A DNA stretch of 64,000 bases from Hydrogeniiclostridium mannosilyticum. Its GTDB lineage: Bacteria > Bacillota > Clostridia > Oscillospirales > Acutalibacteraceae. Both the position numbers and the translations under genes were made by a program. Positions 45,263 through 54,209 of the stretch are shown here, in pieces (position 1 is the stretch's first letter; each line of letters starts with the position of its first letter). The stretch spans positions 124,001 to 188,000 of the forward strand of contig NZ_QLYR01000003.1 of assembly GCF_003268275.1 (NCBI RefSeq), in the 5' to 3' direction. The notes below the pieces were generated by a model. It did not search any database, was not told the origin of the DNA, and saw nothing but the letters and a program-made list of their open reading frames with translations.

Positions 45263-45451
45263 GTGGAGACCAAGATCTATCACTGCATGAACCCTGAGGA
45301 AAATCCGCTTCCGTTCTGGATGAAGCCGGCTCAGGCTCAGGCACAGCCCCAAAAAGAGCCTGAATTGGATCTGGTGGAGCAGTTTAAGAAAAACCCGGAC
45401 TCCTTTTTCCCGGACTTTACGGTTAAGCCGCCTAAGCAATTTTCAAAATAG
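45263..45451 (+). CDS. Small conserved-looking protein of unknown function
   Basis: 62 residues from the GTG at 45263, eight bases after CGGAGG. It has a basic/aromatic start (ETKIYHCMNPEENPLPFWM), a Gln/Ala/Pro-rich stretch and an acidic-basic C-terminus (PDFTVKPPKQFSK). No domain that I recognise, no membrane segment. The good ribosome-binding site, normal codon use and a terminator 30 bp downstream make it a real gene. Confidence 0.6.
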   Translation: METKIYHCMNPEENPLPFWMKPAQAQAQPQKEPELDLVEQFKKNPDSFFPDFTVKPPKQFSK

Positions 45452-45480
45452 CACACGCCAGTCCCTTTACCCTTACCTAA

Positions 45481-45517
45481 GAGAACTCGAAGCAGCCGCC
45501 CGGCACTTCGGGTTCTC
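45481..45517 (+). terminator. Terminator behind the small protein gene
   Basis: GAGAACTCGAAG and CTTCGGGTTCTC form a 12-bp stem (one G-T pair), followed by TCATTTTG. Confidence 0.75.
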
Positions 45518-45766
45518 TCATTTTGATGCCGCTTCTTCTCAAAGCCCGAAATGAATCTTATATTTGTGTTTTCTTTTTAGCATGTTTCGCTTATAATAAA
45601 GGTACTGTTCTAATCCTTCAGCCCACTTCAGGAAACAATGCGGGACTTTCCTATGAAAAGAGCATAGACATTTCTGATTGATGTATATTTCCCGGCTTAG
45701 CTTCTATACTTTAGTAAGGTAACCATACGGCGGGGTACCCGCCATGTATAAGAGGGAGCAAATACC
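45518..45766. other. 249-bp intergenic region before the YihY gene
   Basis: A TATAAT at 45593 without a clear -35 and a GGCGGG-3-CCCGCC hairpin near 45731 just before the ribosome-binding site. Nothing else seen. Confidence 0.4.
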
Positions 45767-46606
45767 ATGAAAAAGCGCATCATCACTTTTTATCAGACCA
45801 GTGTTATCAGCATGCTAATACGTCGCTACTTTCAGGACCGAGTGGGGAAATCCGCCGCCGCTCTTGCCTATTATTTAATATTTTCGTTTTTCCCTTGTCT
45901 AATTTTTATCAGCACGCTCCTGAGCTTTATGGACCTTCCCCCGCTTACCTCCCACAATTTTCAGGCGATTATCCCATCTGATGTGCTTTCCATTATTAAT
46001 TCCTATTTGGAGCATATTGCTGGTTTAAACAGCCCCCACTTTCTCTTTTGGGGCCTGTTTTTCACCATTTATTTTATCATGCGGGCTGTTAATTGCCTGC
46101 AAGATTCCATCTACCGCTCTTACCGGATGAAAAGCAAGCGCTCGCTGCTTCAGCAGCAGATCCGCACGCTGCTGGCTACACTGTTGCTGCTGTTTACGGT
46201 TTTTGCCGCGCTGCTGCTACTGACTGTTGGCCGGCGTATCCTGACCTATCTCTCGTGGTTCATCCCACTGGAGACCAATTCCATTGACTCCTGGAATCTA
46301 TGGCGTTTCTTCATTTTAGCAGGCATTCTTTTCTTTCTCATTGTCATTTTCTATTATTTTATTCCCGAACGGAAATACACCTTTCGACAGGTTCTTCCCG
46401 GTATTTTTGCCGCATTGATTTCGTGGCTGATTTTTTCCATCGGCTTTGCCTATTATGTGGAAAATATGGGCAATTACTCCGTCGTTTATGGATCCATTGG
46501 TGCAGTGATCGTGCTTTTATTATGGCTATATTTCAGCGCGGTCACGCTGATTTTAGGCGCGGAATTCAACAGTATTCTAGCCGAGCGCCGGCAAAAGCAT
46601 TCCTGA
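45767..46606 (+). CDS. YihY/virulence factor BrkB family membrane protein
   Basis: 279-residue polytopic membrane protein of the YihY (UPF0761) family, formerly misnamed RNase BN. About six helices; AAALAYYLIFSFFPCLIF (about 30-48) is the family's signature start, and YSVVYGSIGAVIVLLLWLYFSA (about 245-266) is its end signature. Function unknown; suggested roles concern envelope transport. Single gene ending in a terminator at 46756. Start ATG after AGAGGGAG. Confidence 0.88.
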   Translation: MKKRIITFYQTSVISMLIRRYFQDRVGKSAAALAYYLIFSFFPCLIFISTLLSFMDLPPLTSHNFQAIIPSDVLSIINSYLEHIAGLNSPHFLFWGLFFTIYFIMRAVNCLQDSIYRSYRMKSKRSLLQQQIRTLLATLLLLFTVFAALLLLTVGRRILTYLSWFIPLETNSIDSWNLWRFFILAGILFFLIVIFYYFIPERKYTFRQVLPGIFAALISWLIFSIGFAYYVENMGNYSVVYGSIGAVIVLLLWLYFSAVTLILGAEFNSILAERRQKHS

Positions 46607-46956
46607 TTCTATCCGCCCCACTGACTCAACCGCCTGTTTTTCTACATTTATTATAGGGCCGGCCTGGAAGCTCCCGGAAGATTCCCTTTGACATTCGTTT
46701 GCCAGCCGCCCTGATATTATTTTTGAAATAATACAAAATTACATGGAACCGCAGGCAAAACGGCGCGCAATCAAAACAGACTGTACGCCGTTTTGTTATA
46801 GCAGTTTCTCACTAAAGCCGCAAAATCCGTCGGAAGTCTTTTATTCCCGTCTATAATAAAGCGTTTCCACAGGTCTGCAAAAGATCGAGCCATATCCGGC
46901 CTGTGCTGCCACAAAAATGAACCCGTTTTTCGTTATGAATATATAAGGCCGCCATA
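46607..46956. other. 350-bp intergenic region with terminator at 46756-46795
   Basis: CAAAACGGCG and CGCCGTTTTG form a 10-bp stem followed by TTATAG, with the second strand also T-rich; it terminates the YihY gene and possibly the minus-strand isomerase gene. No gene or RNA otherwise recognised. Confidence 0.7.
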
Positions 46957-47826
46957 TTACAACAAGCTGCAGAGGTCTGAGGCCGTCTCGTATAAAAAGC
47001 GGTACGCCGGCAGCTGTAGCGAAGCAGGCAGCACATCAGCAAATCCGGTCTCTAAACTCAGCGTCCCCGCATAACGCATCTCCTTTAGCGCCGTCATAAA
47101 CGCCTGCCAATCAATGGTCCCCATGTAAGGGCAGCGATGTTGGTCAAAAGTAGCGTCATTGTCGTGTACATGCAAAACCTTCACTGCACTGCCAAGCTCG
47201 CGGGCCATATCCGCCACCGTTTTCCCTTCCGGCATACTCATATGCGCATGGCCGGTGTCTAAACAAACCGCCAGGCAAGGCGAGCTTACGGTACGCAATA
47301 ATTCCAGGAGGTCTGCGCTGTCACTGTAGGGGACGCCTAAGCCCGGCATGTTCTCAACCGCTAAGTGAACCTGGTATTGCTCGGCAATTTCTGCATATGC
47401 TTTCAGCAGTTGGGCATTCATTTCGTAGGAATGGCCCGGCGCCTCCTGCCAATCGGGAAAAATAACCGGGTGAATCACCACATAGGGGCTGCCCAGCAGG
47501 TGGCACGCATAAATAGCCCGTTTTACTGCCCGGACAAAAAAGGCCAGTTCCTCGCCGGTTAAAGTATCCGGCGGAGGGTTATAGGGAGCATGAATTTGCC
47601 CAATTTGAATCCCGGCGTTCTGAGCCCGCTCCTTTTCCCGGACAAAAAAGCTTTTGAAATCACTGTCACTAAAAGTATAAAGCCCTTTAAACGCCTGGTA
47701 CCCATTCATTGCGGGTGAATAATCCACACAAGTGAAGCCTGCCTGCGCCAGCAGACGCAGGGAAGCCTCGCCGCACTTTTTGTCGGCCGCGCCCGTCTCC
47801 GTGCTGATTTGGAATTGCGGTATCAT
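46957..47826 (-). CDS. Sugar phosphate isomerase/epimerase (AP endonuclease 2-like TIM barrel)
   Basis: 289-residue xylose-isomerase-like TIM barrel. Metal-binding residues fit the family: Glu in LAVENMPGLG (about 165), Asp and His in CLDTGHAHM (about 200), His-Asp in VLHVHDNDATFD (about 230) and Glu in LSLETGF (about 270). These proteins isomerise or epimerise sugars, often in sugar-catabolic gene clusters. No such cluster is here, so the substrate is unknown. The start is ATG at 47826 behind GAGGGGGATTTT; the upstream extension is not used. Confidence 0.85.
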   Translation of the reverse strand: MIPQFQISTETGAADKKCGEASLRLLAQAGFTCVDYSPAMNGYQAFKGLYTFSDSDFKSFFVREKERAQNAGIQIGQIHAPYNPPPDTLTGEELAFFVRAVKRAIYACHLLGSPYVVIHPVIFPDWQEAPGHSYEMNAQLLKAYAEIAEQYQVHLAVENMPGLGVPYSDSADLLELLRTVSSPCLAVCLDTGHAHMSMPEGKTVADMARELGSAVKVLHVHDNDATFDQHRCPYMGTIDWQAFMTALKEMRYAGTLSLETGFADVLPASLQLPAYRFLYETASDLCSLL

Positions 47827-47944
47827 AAAATCCCCCTCAAAAAATAAAATACAGCTGCTGTACAACGACAGTATAGCTGTATTTTACCCTTAATTCAAGG
47901 ACGAATATTAAATTTAACCGTAATTGTCCTGTTTTACGCCCGTA

Positions 47945-49090
47945 CTAATTATTCCGGCCGTCCTCTCCAAGTGTTGGCGACAGCTCCTGGCCCACTCTGG
48001 CAATATCAGCCGTTACATCAATTTTATAGCCGGCACGGGTCATCAGGTTTGTCCAATCCGCTTCATGCTCCTTCCACCAGCTTCGTTCTGCCTGGTGGAG
48101 CCGTCTGCCAAATGAAAAAACGTCCGCCTGCTCCCGGTGGATACAAACTTCCAAGCTGTCCTCCATCTGCTTTTTTATGCTCTCTTCGAGTTTTTGGGAA
48201 AAGATTGAATAATACTGTTCGCCGTATACCTGATGCGGCCCGCCATCAATAGAATCGACATTTGCCGTACAGTAGACCGATATTTCAAATACCGGCAGGC
48301 CGTTTACAATGCGTGGCTTAATATCGGTTTTCGCCATGGTGATCTCCAGAGAAACCGTGGTATCCTCCTCCACCGAAAGCACCTCAATTCCGTGTTCCAT
48401 CTGACCGGTTAAAAAAAGCAAGCCGCGGGTCTCCTCCGATGTCAGCAGGTCCTTAAAAAAGCCCTGCTCGTCAAAAAGCGCCGTTCCCACGGAAAACAGC
48501 TCGCCGTTCACAAGCCCTACCGCCGGAAGGTACGGGGCGGTGGAACTGTTATCTAGCAGATTGACAAGGTCTACCATGCTGATATTGACGCACTTGCCAT
48601 TCAAATCGCTCTGCTTGATTAAATCCTCCAAGTCCGTAATCGGGACAATTTTATCATCCCTCTTATAGGTCACAATTTCCTCCGCCCGGTCTTGAGCCAT
48701 CAGAATTTTAGCCGATGCCCTCGTCTCTGGATGCCGGACAAAAAAGTCAATGGTTTCCTGTAGACCGTGTTCTGCGGTGCTTCTTCCTAAAACAACTGTC
48801 AGATTATGGCTGTAAACCGGCTTTTTCCCGACCTGAAGCGTCACATTGTTCAAGGAGTCGATGACCGTGTCGCCCTTGGTCTCGTAAACCATCATGCTGG
48901 TATTTCCATCCTCGGAAATATCCAGGGCCTGCACATAGATATTATATTGCCCGTCCGCATAATCAACGCCCATTCCTTGAATCAAAAGACGGTCGCGCAG
49001 CGAAAATTGTGTCTGGCAGCCAGACAGGCCGATCATGCCGGCCGCACATAAAATGACCGCCAGTATTTTTCTATTTACTTTCCAGCGCAA
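47945..49090 (-). CDS. gerC: Spore germination lipoprotein, Ger(x)C family
   Basis: 381-residue GerC-type germination protein. A signal peptide with lipobox LSGC (cleavage before Cys at about 25) anchors it outside the inner spore membrane. The family's GIGVD-like signature appears as GMGVDYADGQYNIY (about 40-53). It is read from a TTG at 49090 (RBS GGAGGG), overlapping gerB by 20 bp. It works with GerA and GerB in a nutrient-germinant receptor. The gene is intact even though gerA is not. Confidence 0.88.
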   Translation of the reverse strand: MRWKVNRKILAVILCAAGMIGLSGCQTQFSLRDRLLIQGMGVDYADGQYNIYVQALDISEDGNTSMMVYETKGDTVIDSLNNVTLQVGKKPVYSHNLTVVLGRSTAEHGLQETIDFFVRHPETRASAKILMAQDRAEEIVTYKRDDKIVPITDLEDLIKQSDLNGKCVNISMVDLVNLLDNSSTAPYLPAVGLVNGELFSVGTALFDEQGFFKDLLTSEETRGLLFLTGQMEHGIEVLSVEEDTTVSLEITMAKTDIKPRIVNGLPVFEISVYCTANVDSIDGGPHQVYGEQYYSIFSQKLEESIKKQMEDSLEVCIHREQADVFSFGRRLHQAERSWWKEHEADWTNLMTRAGYKIDVTADIARVGQELSPTLGEDGRNN

Positions 49091-50192
49091 GCTTCTTTTT
49101 CCCTCCTTTCTTTCTCTGTTTAACAGAGTAAATAATCCACATCAGCGCCGGCAGCACAAAGCTGGCAATCAAGTTGACCGGTAGCAGCAGGTCAATTCCG
49201 AAAAAGAGACGCTGCAGCGTTAAATTTTTGCAGATCATCACCGCTAAAAAGGCAACTACCGCGCCGCCCGCTATAACCGGCCACTTTTTAAAACCGCTCT
49301 TAATATGCTGTGCACAGCCAGTAAACAAATTGACGTCGAAGGCCAGCTTAATAACCAGTGAGCTGATCCACATGGCTATGAACAAGGCGTCCATTCGCTC
49401 CATTACGCCTGCATCCGCAAACGAGGATGCCGAGTACACTGGGAACAGCTGGTAATTCAGGTAGCTTCCCATTGCCCCCACAATAACAAACAGGGTAGCG
49501 ACCATCAAAAAAACAATGAGAATGTTCCACAGAATAAAGCCCGGCTTTCTGCGCCCCTTCGTCTTGGGTAAAACCAGAAGCAGCACCGCAAGCCCGCTGC
49601 TTCTGGAAAGCAACAGTGCGGTTCCTTTCAGGGCCTGATCCGGCCCCTCGTCAAAGAAGGGCAGATAGTTGAGCAGATTGATTTTTGGAATTAGCGCGGC
49701 GATGATAAACACCAATCCGGCAACAACGACAATGGTCAGCACCGTTGCGGTTCGGGCAATGGTCTCTGTCCCCTTCCAAGCCGCATAGCAGGCCACAATA
49801 ACAACGCAAAGCGCAATCAGTTCAAGAGACACATAGGGCTCCATTACATTAGACATGAACAGAACGAAAAAGCCAAGATAGTAGGAAGCCATTAATAAAA
49901 AATATAACCCGTAAAATGCCGCCGCCACCTTCCCGAATTTACCGAAGCACTCGGTAGACAGCTGGTAAAAATCCTTGCCGGGCGCGGCCTTAAAAAGGAA
50001 ATAAATTGGCAGGATAAAAACAAAGTTCCCTACCATGGCAAGTAGTGTAGAAATGATATAATCTTGTAAATTTGCACCATCCGAGAGAACATTGTTAACC
50101 GTCAGCAACAGAATTGCACGTGAAATAAAAAGGATGGTAAACAGCTGAGAGGTACGAATCTGGTTGGAAATACTGCTGGATTCCTTGCCCAT
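49071..50192 (-). CDS. gerB: Spore germination permease, GerB family
   Basis: 373-residue APC-type membrane protein with about ten helices. The start (SNQIRTSQLFTILFISRAILLL) and the length match GerAB/GerKB proteins, which bind the amino acid germinant in the receptor. The C-terminus is very basic (KQRKKGGKKKLALESK). Between gerA and gerC in the usual order. The ATG at 50192 is behind AAAGGATGA. No lesions. Confidence 0.9.
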   Translation of the reverse strand: MGKESSSISNQIRTSQLFTILFISRAILLLTVNNVLSDGANLQDYIISTLLAMVGNFVFILPIYFLFKAAPGKDFYQLSTECFGKFGKVAAAFYGLYFLLMASYYLGFFVLFMSNVMEPYVSLELIALCVVIVACYAAWKGTETIARTATVLTIVVVAGLVFIIAALIPKINLLNYLPFFDEGPDQALKGTALLLSRSSGLAVLLLVLPKTKGRRKPGFILWNILIVFLMVATLFVIVGAMGSYLNYQLFPVYSASSFADAGVMERMDALFIAMWISSLVIKLAFDVNLFTGCAQHIKSGFKKWPVIAGGAVVAFLAVMICKNLTLQRLFFGIDLLLPVNLIASFVLPALMWIIYSVKQRKKGGKKKLALESK

Positions 50193-50201
50193 ATCAAATA
50201 A

Positions 50202-51651
50202 TCATCCTTTCAATTTAGCCCCCGGCATGTCCTGAATTTTAGCCCCGCTTTTCCCCAGCTTTTTCCAGCTGCTGCGAATCAACACATCCCGCATGCCCCG
50301 CTTCCCAAACGGCGCTACCGGCGCGCTTAACGGAACGCCGTACAGGTTATTGCTGCATATATTGATTAAAACAAACAGGAAGCCAAGCGAAATTCCCCAA
50401 AAACCAATACTGCCGCCCAGCACAATAAAAATGAGCCGCAGCAACGCAATGGACTCATATAAATTCGGCACCGCATAGGAGGATATGGCGCTGACTGCAA
50501 TGACCATCAGCGTCGGGGCCCAACTAAACCGGAGTTTACGGCGGCCTCGCCGATTACAAGCGCACCGACAATGCTGACCGCATGGCTCAGGCTCTTTGGG
50601 GCCCGCAGACCCGCCTCGCGCATAATTTCATAGATGATGTGAATCACCAGCGCTTCCAGCATAATCGGAAAGGGCGTGGTTGTCTCTGATTGGGCAATTT
50701 TTATCAACAGCGGCTCCAAAATGAGCTCCGGGTGAAAGGTGGTAACCGACACATAAAAACCGGGCAGAAAAATTGCTAGAAAGAACGCCAGGTATTTGAT
50801 AAGCCGGGTAAAGGTGGCATAATAGGGCCTATTGGCATAGTCGTCAAAGCTTTGAAAATTCTCAATAAAAAGGTGCGGAACCACCAGGACATTCGGTGTT
50901 CCGTCTATAATGACCGCCACCCGCCCCTCGCTGATTTTACCACAGATGGTATCCGGACGTTCTGAAAGCCCCACACAGCTGAAAATGGAAGTACCCTTTT
51001 TTTGGCTATGAAAGGGGTCAGGTAGCCGGCGGCTAAAACATTTTTAAGCGGAATGCTTTTGATGTTGTTCCTGACCTCGCTCAGAATTTCCTGAGAGACC
51101 GTATTGCGCAGATAACATAGGCAAACTGCGGTATTGCTCTCCTCTCCCACAGTCATCCGCTCAAATTTTAGCAGCGGGGTTTTCATTCGGCGGCGGATCA
51201 TCGAGACATTTACCTGGAGCGATTCGACAAACCCCTCTCTTGACCCACGCTGCACCACCTCGCTTTTGGGCTCGCTGATGCTCCTCAGCGAAAACCCCTG
51301 AACGCCGATAGCCAAAATCCGCAGGCAGCCGTCCACCAGCAGCAGGGCAAATCCGCTCATTAGCAGATTGAGTGCTGTTTTATAATCCACCACCTCCTGC
51401 TGATCAACGGTGGACAGAACAAAATCCTTCAAATAATCAAATTTCTTTACCGGGTCCTGTTCCAGTATGGCTGCATGTGTAATCGGGTTCATCACACTCT
51501 GGGCCAGGGTCTGTTTATTGACAAGGCCTTCCATGGTGACAATTGCTGCCCTTGTACCGGAAATATGAAATTCCCGGCAAATATAATCCAAGCTCCCATC
51601 AAAGGCATCTGCAAAATACTTGAGGTTTTCATCCAGATGAATAGATACCAC
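50202..51651 (-). pseudogene. gerA: Spore germination protein GerA with two one-base frameshifts
   Basis: The first part is read from the GTG at 51651 (RBS GGAGTTATAG) to about 51005. There, in a run of seven A's, the frame must shift by one base to continue with FSCVGLSERPDTICGKISEG. A second lesion lies at about 50515, where GGGCCCC should be GGGGCCCC to restore AAVNSGLVGAPTLMVIAV. With both bases restored the product is about 483 residues, the usual GerA length, with two of its signature regions (VIIDGTPNVLVVPHLF and MREAGLRAPKSL). Both lesions are single-base losses in homopolymers, so either gerA is a young pseudogene or the sequence has errors. gerB and gerC follow intact. Confidence 0.85.
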
Positions 51652-51776
51652 CTATAACTCCTCCTTTTCCCTGTTTGCGTTATTTTTACAAGGCAGGTGT
51701 AAAAATATACATGTATAACCGGCAGCCGTCAATGGCAAACTATTCAACAGTTCCGCGGTCAAGGAGGCTGACTTTT

Positions 51777-52460
51777 ATGATGATATCCTTTTTGCGCACG
51801 GCCCTGCTTTATGTAGTCATTATTATTGCCGTGCGTTTGATGGGAAAACGGCAAATCAGTGAATTACAAACCAGTGAGCTCGTCGTCACGCTGTTAATCT
51901 CAGATATTGCCGCCATCCCCATGCAGGACAGCGGCCAGCCGCTGGTCAGCGGGCTTTTGCCGATTGGGATTTTGATTGTCTGTGAAATTCTTGCTTCTAT
52001 TTGGATGCTCAAGAGCACAAAATTCCGGCGCGCTATCTGCGGCAGGCCAATCGTTGTCATTAACAACGGCAGGATCGACCAGCAGGAGATGCGGCGCCTG
52101 CGCATGAGCACGGAAGACCTCAGTGCACAGCTGCGCCAAAAAGATATCTTTGCGCTGGAGGACGTCGCCTACGCTATTATGGAGACCAACGGAAAGATGA
52201 GCGTCATCAAAACGCCGGACAAGGAAACGCCTACCGCCGGCATGCTCGGCGTCGCTTTGCCGGATTCCGGCATCGAGGCCGTTGTTGTCAGCGACGGGGT
52301 GATCTCGGATTTTTCACTTGTGCTCATTCACAAAAGCAAAGCCTGGGTGGAGGGCATCCTCAAGGGGAAAAGCACACAGCTCAACGAAGTATTTATCATG
52401 ACCGCCAACACCAAAGGCGATTTCCAGATTATTAAAAAGGAGGACGCTAAAACCACATGA
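51777..52460 (+). CDS. DUF421 (YetF-like) membrane protein
   Basis: 227 residues. Three N-terminal helices within the first 80 residues (LLYVVIIIAVRLMGKRQISEL is the family's signature), followed by the soluble DUF421 domain with IVVINNGRIDQQEMRRLRM and DIFALEDVAYAIMETNG. The start is the ATG at 51777, seven bases after AAGGAGG; the longer upstream frame is not supported. It overlaps the next gene by 4 bp. YetF-like proteins are common in spore-formers and of unknown detail. Confidence 0.88.
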   Translation: MMISFLRTALLYVVIIIAVRLMGKRQISELQTSELVVTLLISDIAAIPMQDSGQPLVSGLLPIGILIVCEILASIWMLKSTKFRRAICGRPIVVINNGRIDQQEMRRLRMSTEDLSAQLRQKDIFALEDVAYAIMETNGKMSVIKTPDKETPTAGMLGVALPDSGIEAVVVSDGVISDFSLVLIHKSKAWVEGILKGKSTQLNEVFIMTANTKGDFQIIKKEDAKTT

Positions 52461-52840
52461 TTAAAAAAGGGATCGCTGCCGTTCTCCTGGCCCTCTTTCT
52501 GCTCGGCCTCAGCCTTACCGGCCTTTTTTACACCAACTATACAGCCGATGAAATGAACCGTCTTCTTACCGAAGCCCTGAAGGCCTCCCAAGATCAGGAC
52601 CGTGACAAAGCCGTGGAGTTCAGCGAAAAAGCGTTTGAAGCCTGGGAACGTCAGCATCGGTACCTATGCACCTACATGTCCCATACCAAGCTTGAAACCA
52701 TTGACCAGAGCCTTGCAGCGCTTAGTCCGCTGGCCGCCTACGAGACCTGGGATCAGTTCACCGCCGAATGCCGCCGCTGCTTAACAATGATTCATTATCT
52801 GAAAGACGGTGAGATTCCCACACTGGATAATATTTTATAA
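52457..52840 (+). CDS. DUF4363 family protein
   Basis: 127 residues. One N-terminal membrane helix (GIAAVLLALFLLGLSLTGLF) followed by an acidic, helical extracytoplasmic domain (LLTEALKASQDQDRDKAVEF, CTYMSHTKLETIDQSL). The arrangement fits DUF4363. These proteins are regularly encoded with DUF421 proteins in Clostridia, and the 4-bp overlap supports a joint role. Function unknown. Confidence 0.75.
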   Translation: MIKKGIAAVLLALFLLGLSLTGLFYTNYTADEMNRLLTEALKASQDQDRDKAVEFSEKAFEAWERQHRYLCTYMSHTKLETIDQSLAALSPLAAYETWDQFTAECRRCLTMIHYLKDGEIPTLDNIL

Positions 52841-52922
52841 CTAGTTCACCTTGATAATCAAACGGCTGGCCGCTGCCAGATTTTCCATCCTTACTCATTT
52901 TATTGTTTCTTCTCAAAACTCT

Positions 52923-52963
52923 ATGGTTCAGGGAGGCACGGGTGCTTCCCTGAACCATTTTTA
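52923..52963 (+). terminator. Terminator behind the DUF421/DUF4363 pair
   Basis: ATGGTTCAGGGA and TCCCTGAACCAT form a 12-bp stem extended by GCAC/GTGC, followed by TTTTT. Confidence 0.9.
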
Positions 52964-53016
52964 TTGCGGGCATAGCGCCTTAGCTTCTGTTGACAACGCC
53001 TTTATGTAAAATTAAC

Positions 53017-53045
53017 TTGACATTAAAAATTTCTGCTGTTATACT
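53017..53045 (+). promoter_or_regulatory. Consensus sigma-A promoter of the XRE-ABC operon
   Basis: TTGACA (53017-53022), 17-bp spacer, TATACT (53040-53045); 45 bp before the regulator's start codon. Confidence 0.85.
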
Positions 53046-53090
53046 GAACTACGCTATAATTATTATTTCATAGCAAAGGCCGTGTTTTTT

Positions 53091-53294
53091 ATGAAAACCA
53101 AGTTACCCGCGCTCAGAAAGATGCACAAAATTACCCAGGCAGAGTTAGCCGCCGCCATGGGTGTATCCCGCCAGACCATCATCTCCATTGAGTCCGGCAA
53201 ATATACGGCCTCTCTGCCGCTGGCTTACAAATTATCCCATTTCTTCGGGTGTACCATCGAGGAAGTATTTAATTTTGATGAGGAGGAATTATGA
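53091..53294 (+). CDS. Small XRE-family regulator
   Basis: 67-residue Cro/C1 helix-turn-helix protein (LRKMHKITQAELAAAMGVSR, then TIISIESGKYTASLPLAYKL). The ATG at 53091 is chosen because AAAGG stands 11 bases ahead; the GTG at 53082 is too close. Its stop codon is directly followed by the start of the ATPase gene, so all three are one operon. Regulators like this often control a neighbouring ABC exporter and their own promoter. Confidence 0.88.
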   Translation: MKTKLPALRKMHKITQAELAAAMGVSRQTIISIESGKYTASLPLAYKLSHFFGCTIEEVFNFDEEEL

Positions 53295-54209
53295 ATGACC
53301 TTTGAGGCAAAAGGCCTTACCAAAAATTTTGCTGACAAGCAGGTTCTTCAGGGAATCAGCCTACAGACACAAGGTGGAAAAGCACTGGGGCTTCTGGGCC
53401 GCAACGGCGCCGGCAAAACCACTACAATCCGCATTATTATGGGCGTTTTTCCGGCGGACTCCGGCGAAATTCTTATCGACGGTCAGCCGATTCGCCGCGA
53501 GAGGATCAATTTTGGCTATCTCCCCGAGGAACGCGGACTCTACCCTAAAAAGATAATCTCTGAACAGCTTTTGTACCTGGCTGAGCTGCGGGGTTCTTCC
53601 AAAAAAGCAGCGCTGTCCGCCATGGACCACTGGCTGCAGCGCCTGGAGATGGGCGCGTATAAAAACAAAAAGCTGGATACGCTGAGCAAGGGCAACCAAC
53701 AAAAAATCCAGCTCGTTGCCACGCTGATCTCCAACCCGGATTTTGTCATCCTGGATGAACCCTTTTCCGGCCTTGATCCCGTCAACGCCATGCTGCTTAA
53801 GGATGTCGTGCATGAACTGATAGATGACGGAAAAATCGTCCTTTTCTCCAGCCATCAGATGAGCTACGTCGAGGAGTTCTGTGACGATATCGCCATCCTC
53901 CATCAGGGACGTATCGTCCTCTCCGGCAATATCAGGGATATTAAGCGCTCCTATAACCGCAACAAAATTATTGTGGACAGCAAAAACGCCCCGCAAATCG
54001 CTGCATATACCCGCGAACAATTGCCGGAGCTGGTCGAGAAGAGTACCGCGGAAGGCCCCAACGCCGTCATTACACTCCGGCAGGCGGAGCAGAAGAACAG
54101 CCTGCTTGCCGCCCTGGCAAGCCAGGCCTTCGACATAGACGGCATCAAGGTCTTTGAGCCCTCACTCAACGACATATTCGTGGAATATACGGAGGAGCAT
54201 GTACAATGA
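53295..54209 (+). CDS. ABC transporter ATPase, NatA type
   Basis: 304 residues. Walker A GRNGAGKTT (about 36-44), Q-loop FGYLPEERGLYPKK (about 78), signature LSKGNQQKIQ, Walker B FVILDEPFSGLDP and H-loop FSSHQMSYVEE are in order. The PEERGLYP pattern and a C-terminal DUF4162-like part fit the NatA (Na+ exporter) subgroup. It pairs with the membrane protein that overlaps it by 4 bp. Substrate: sodium, drug or peptide; not determinable. Confidence 0.92.
   Translation: MTFEAKGLTKNFADKQVLQGISLQTQGGKALGLLGRNGAGKTTTIRIIMGVFPADSGEILIDGQPIRRERINFGYLPEERGLYPKKIISEQLLYLAELRGSSKKAALSAMDHWLQRLEMGAYKNKKLDTLSKGNQQKIQLVATLISNPDFVILDEPFSGLDPVNAMLLKDVVHELIDDGKIVLFSSHQMSYVEEFCDDIAILHQGRIVLSGNIRDIKRSYNRNKIIVDSKNAPQIAAYTREQLPELVEKSTAEGPNAVITLRQAEQKNSLLAALASQAFDIDGIKVFEPSLNDIFVEYTEEHVQ

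Noticed and set aside
50202-51651. Programmed frameshifting in gerA
   Set aside because: Two separate lesions without stimulatory structures would be required; only the A7 run could slip, and the second site (GGGCCCC) is not slippery.
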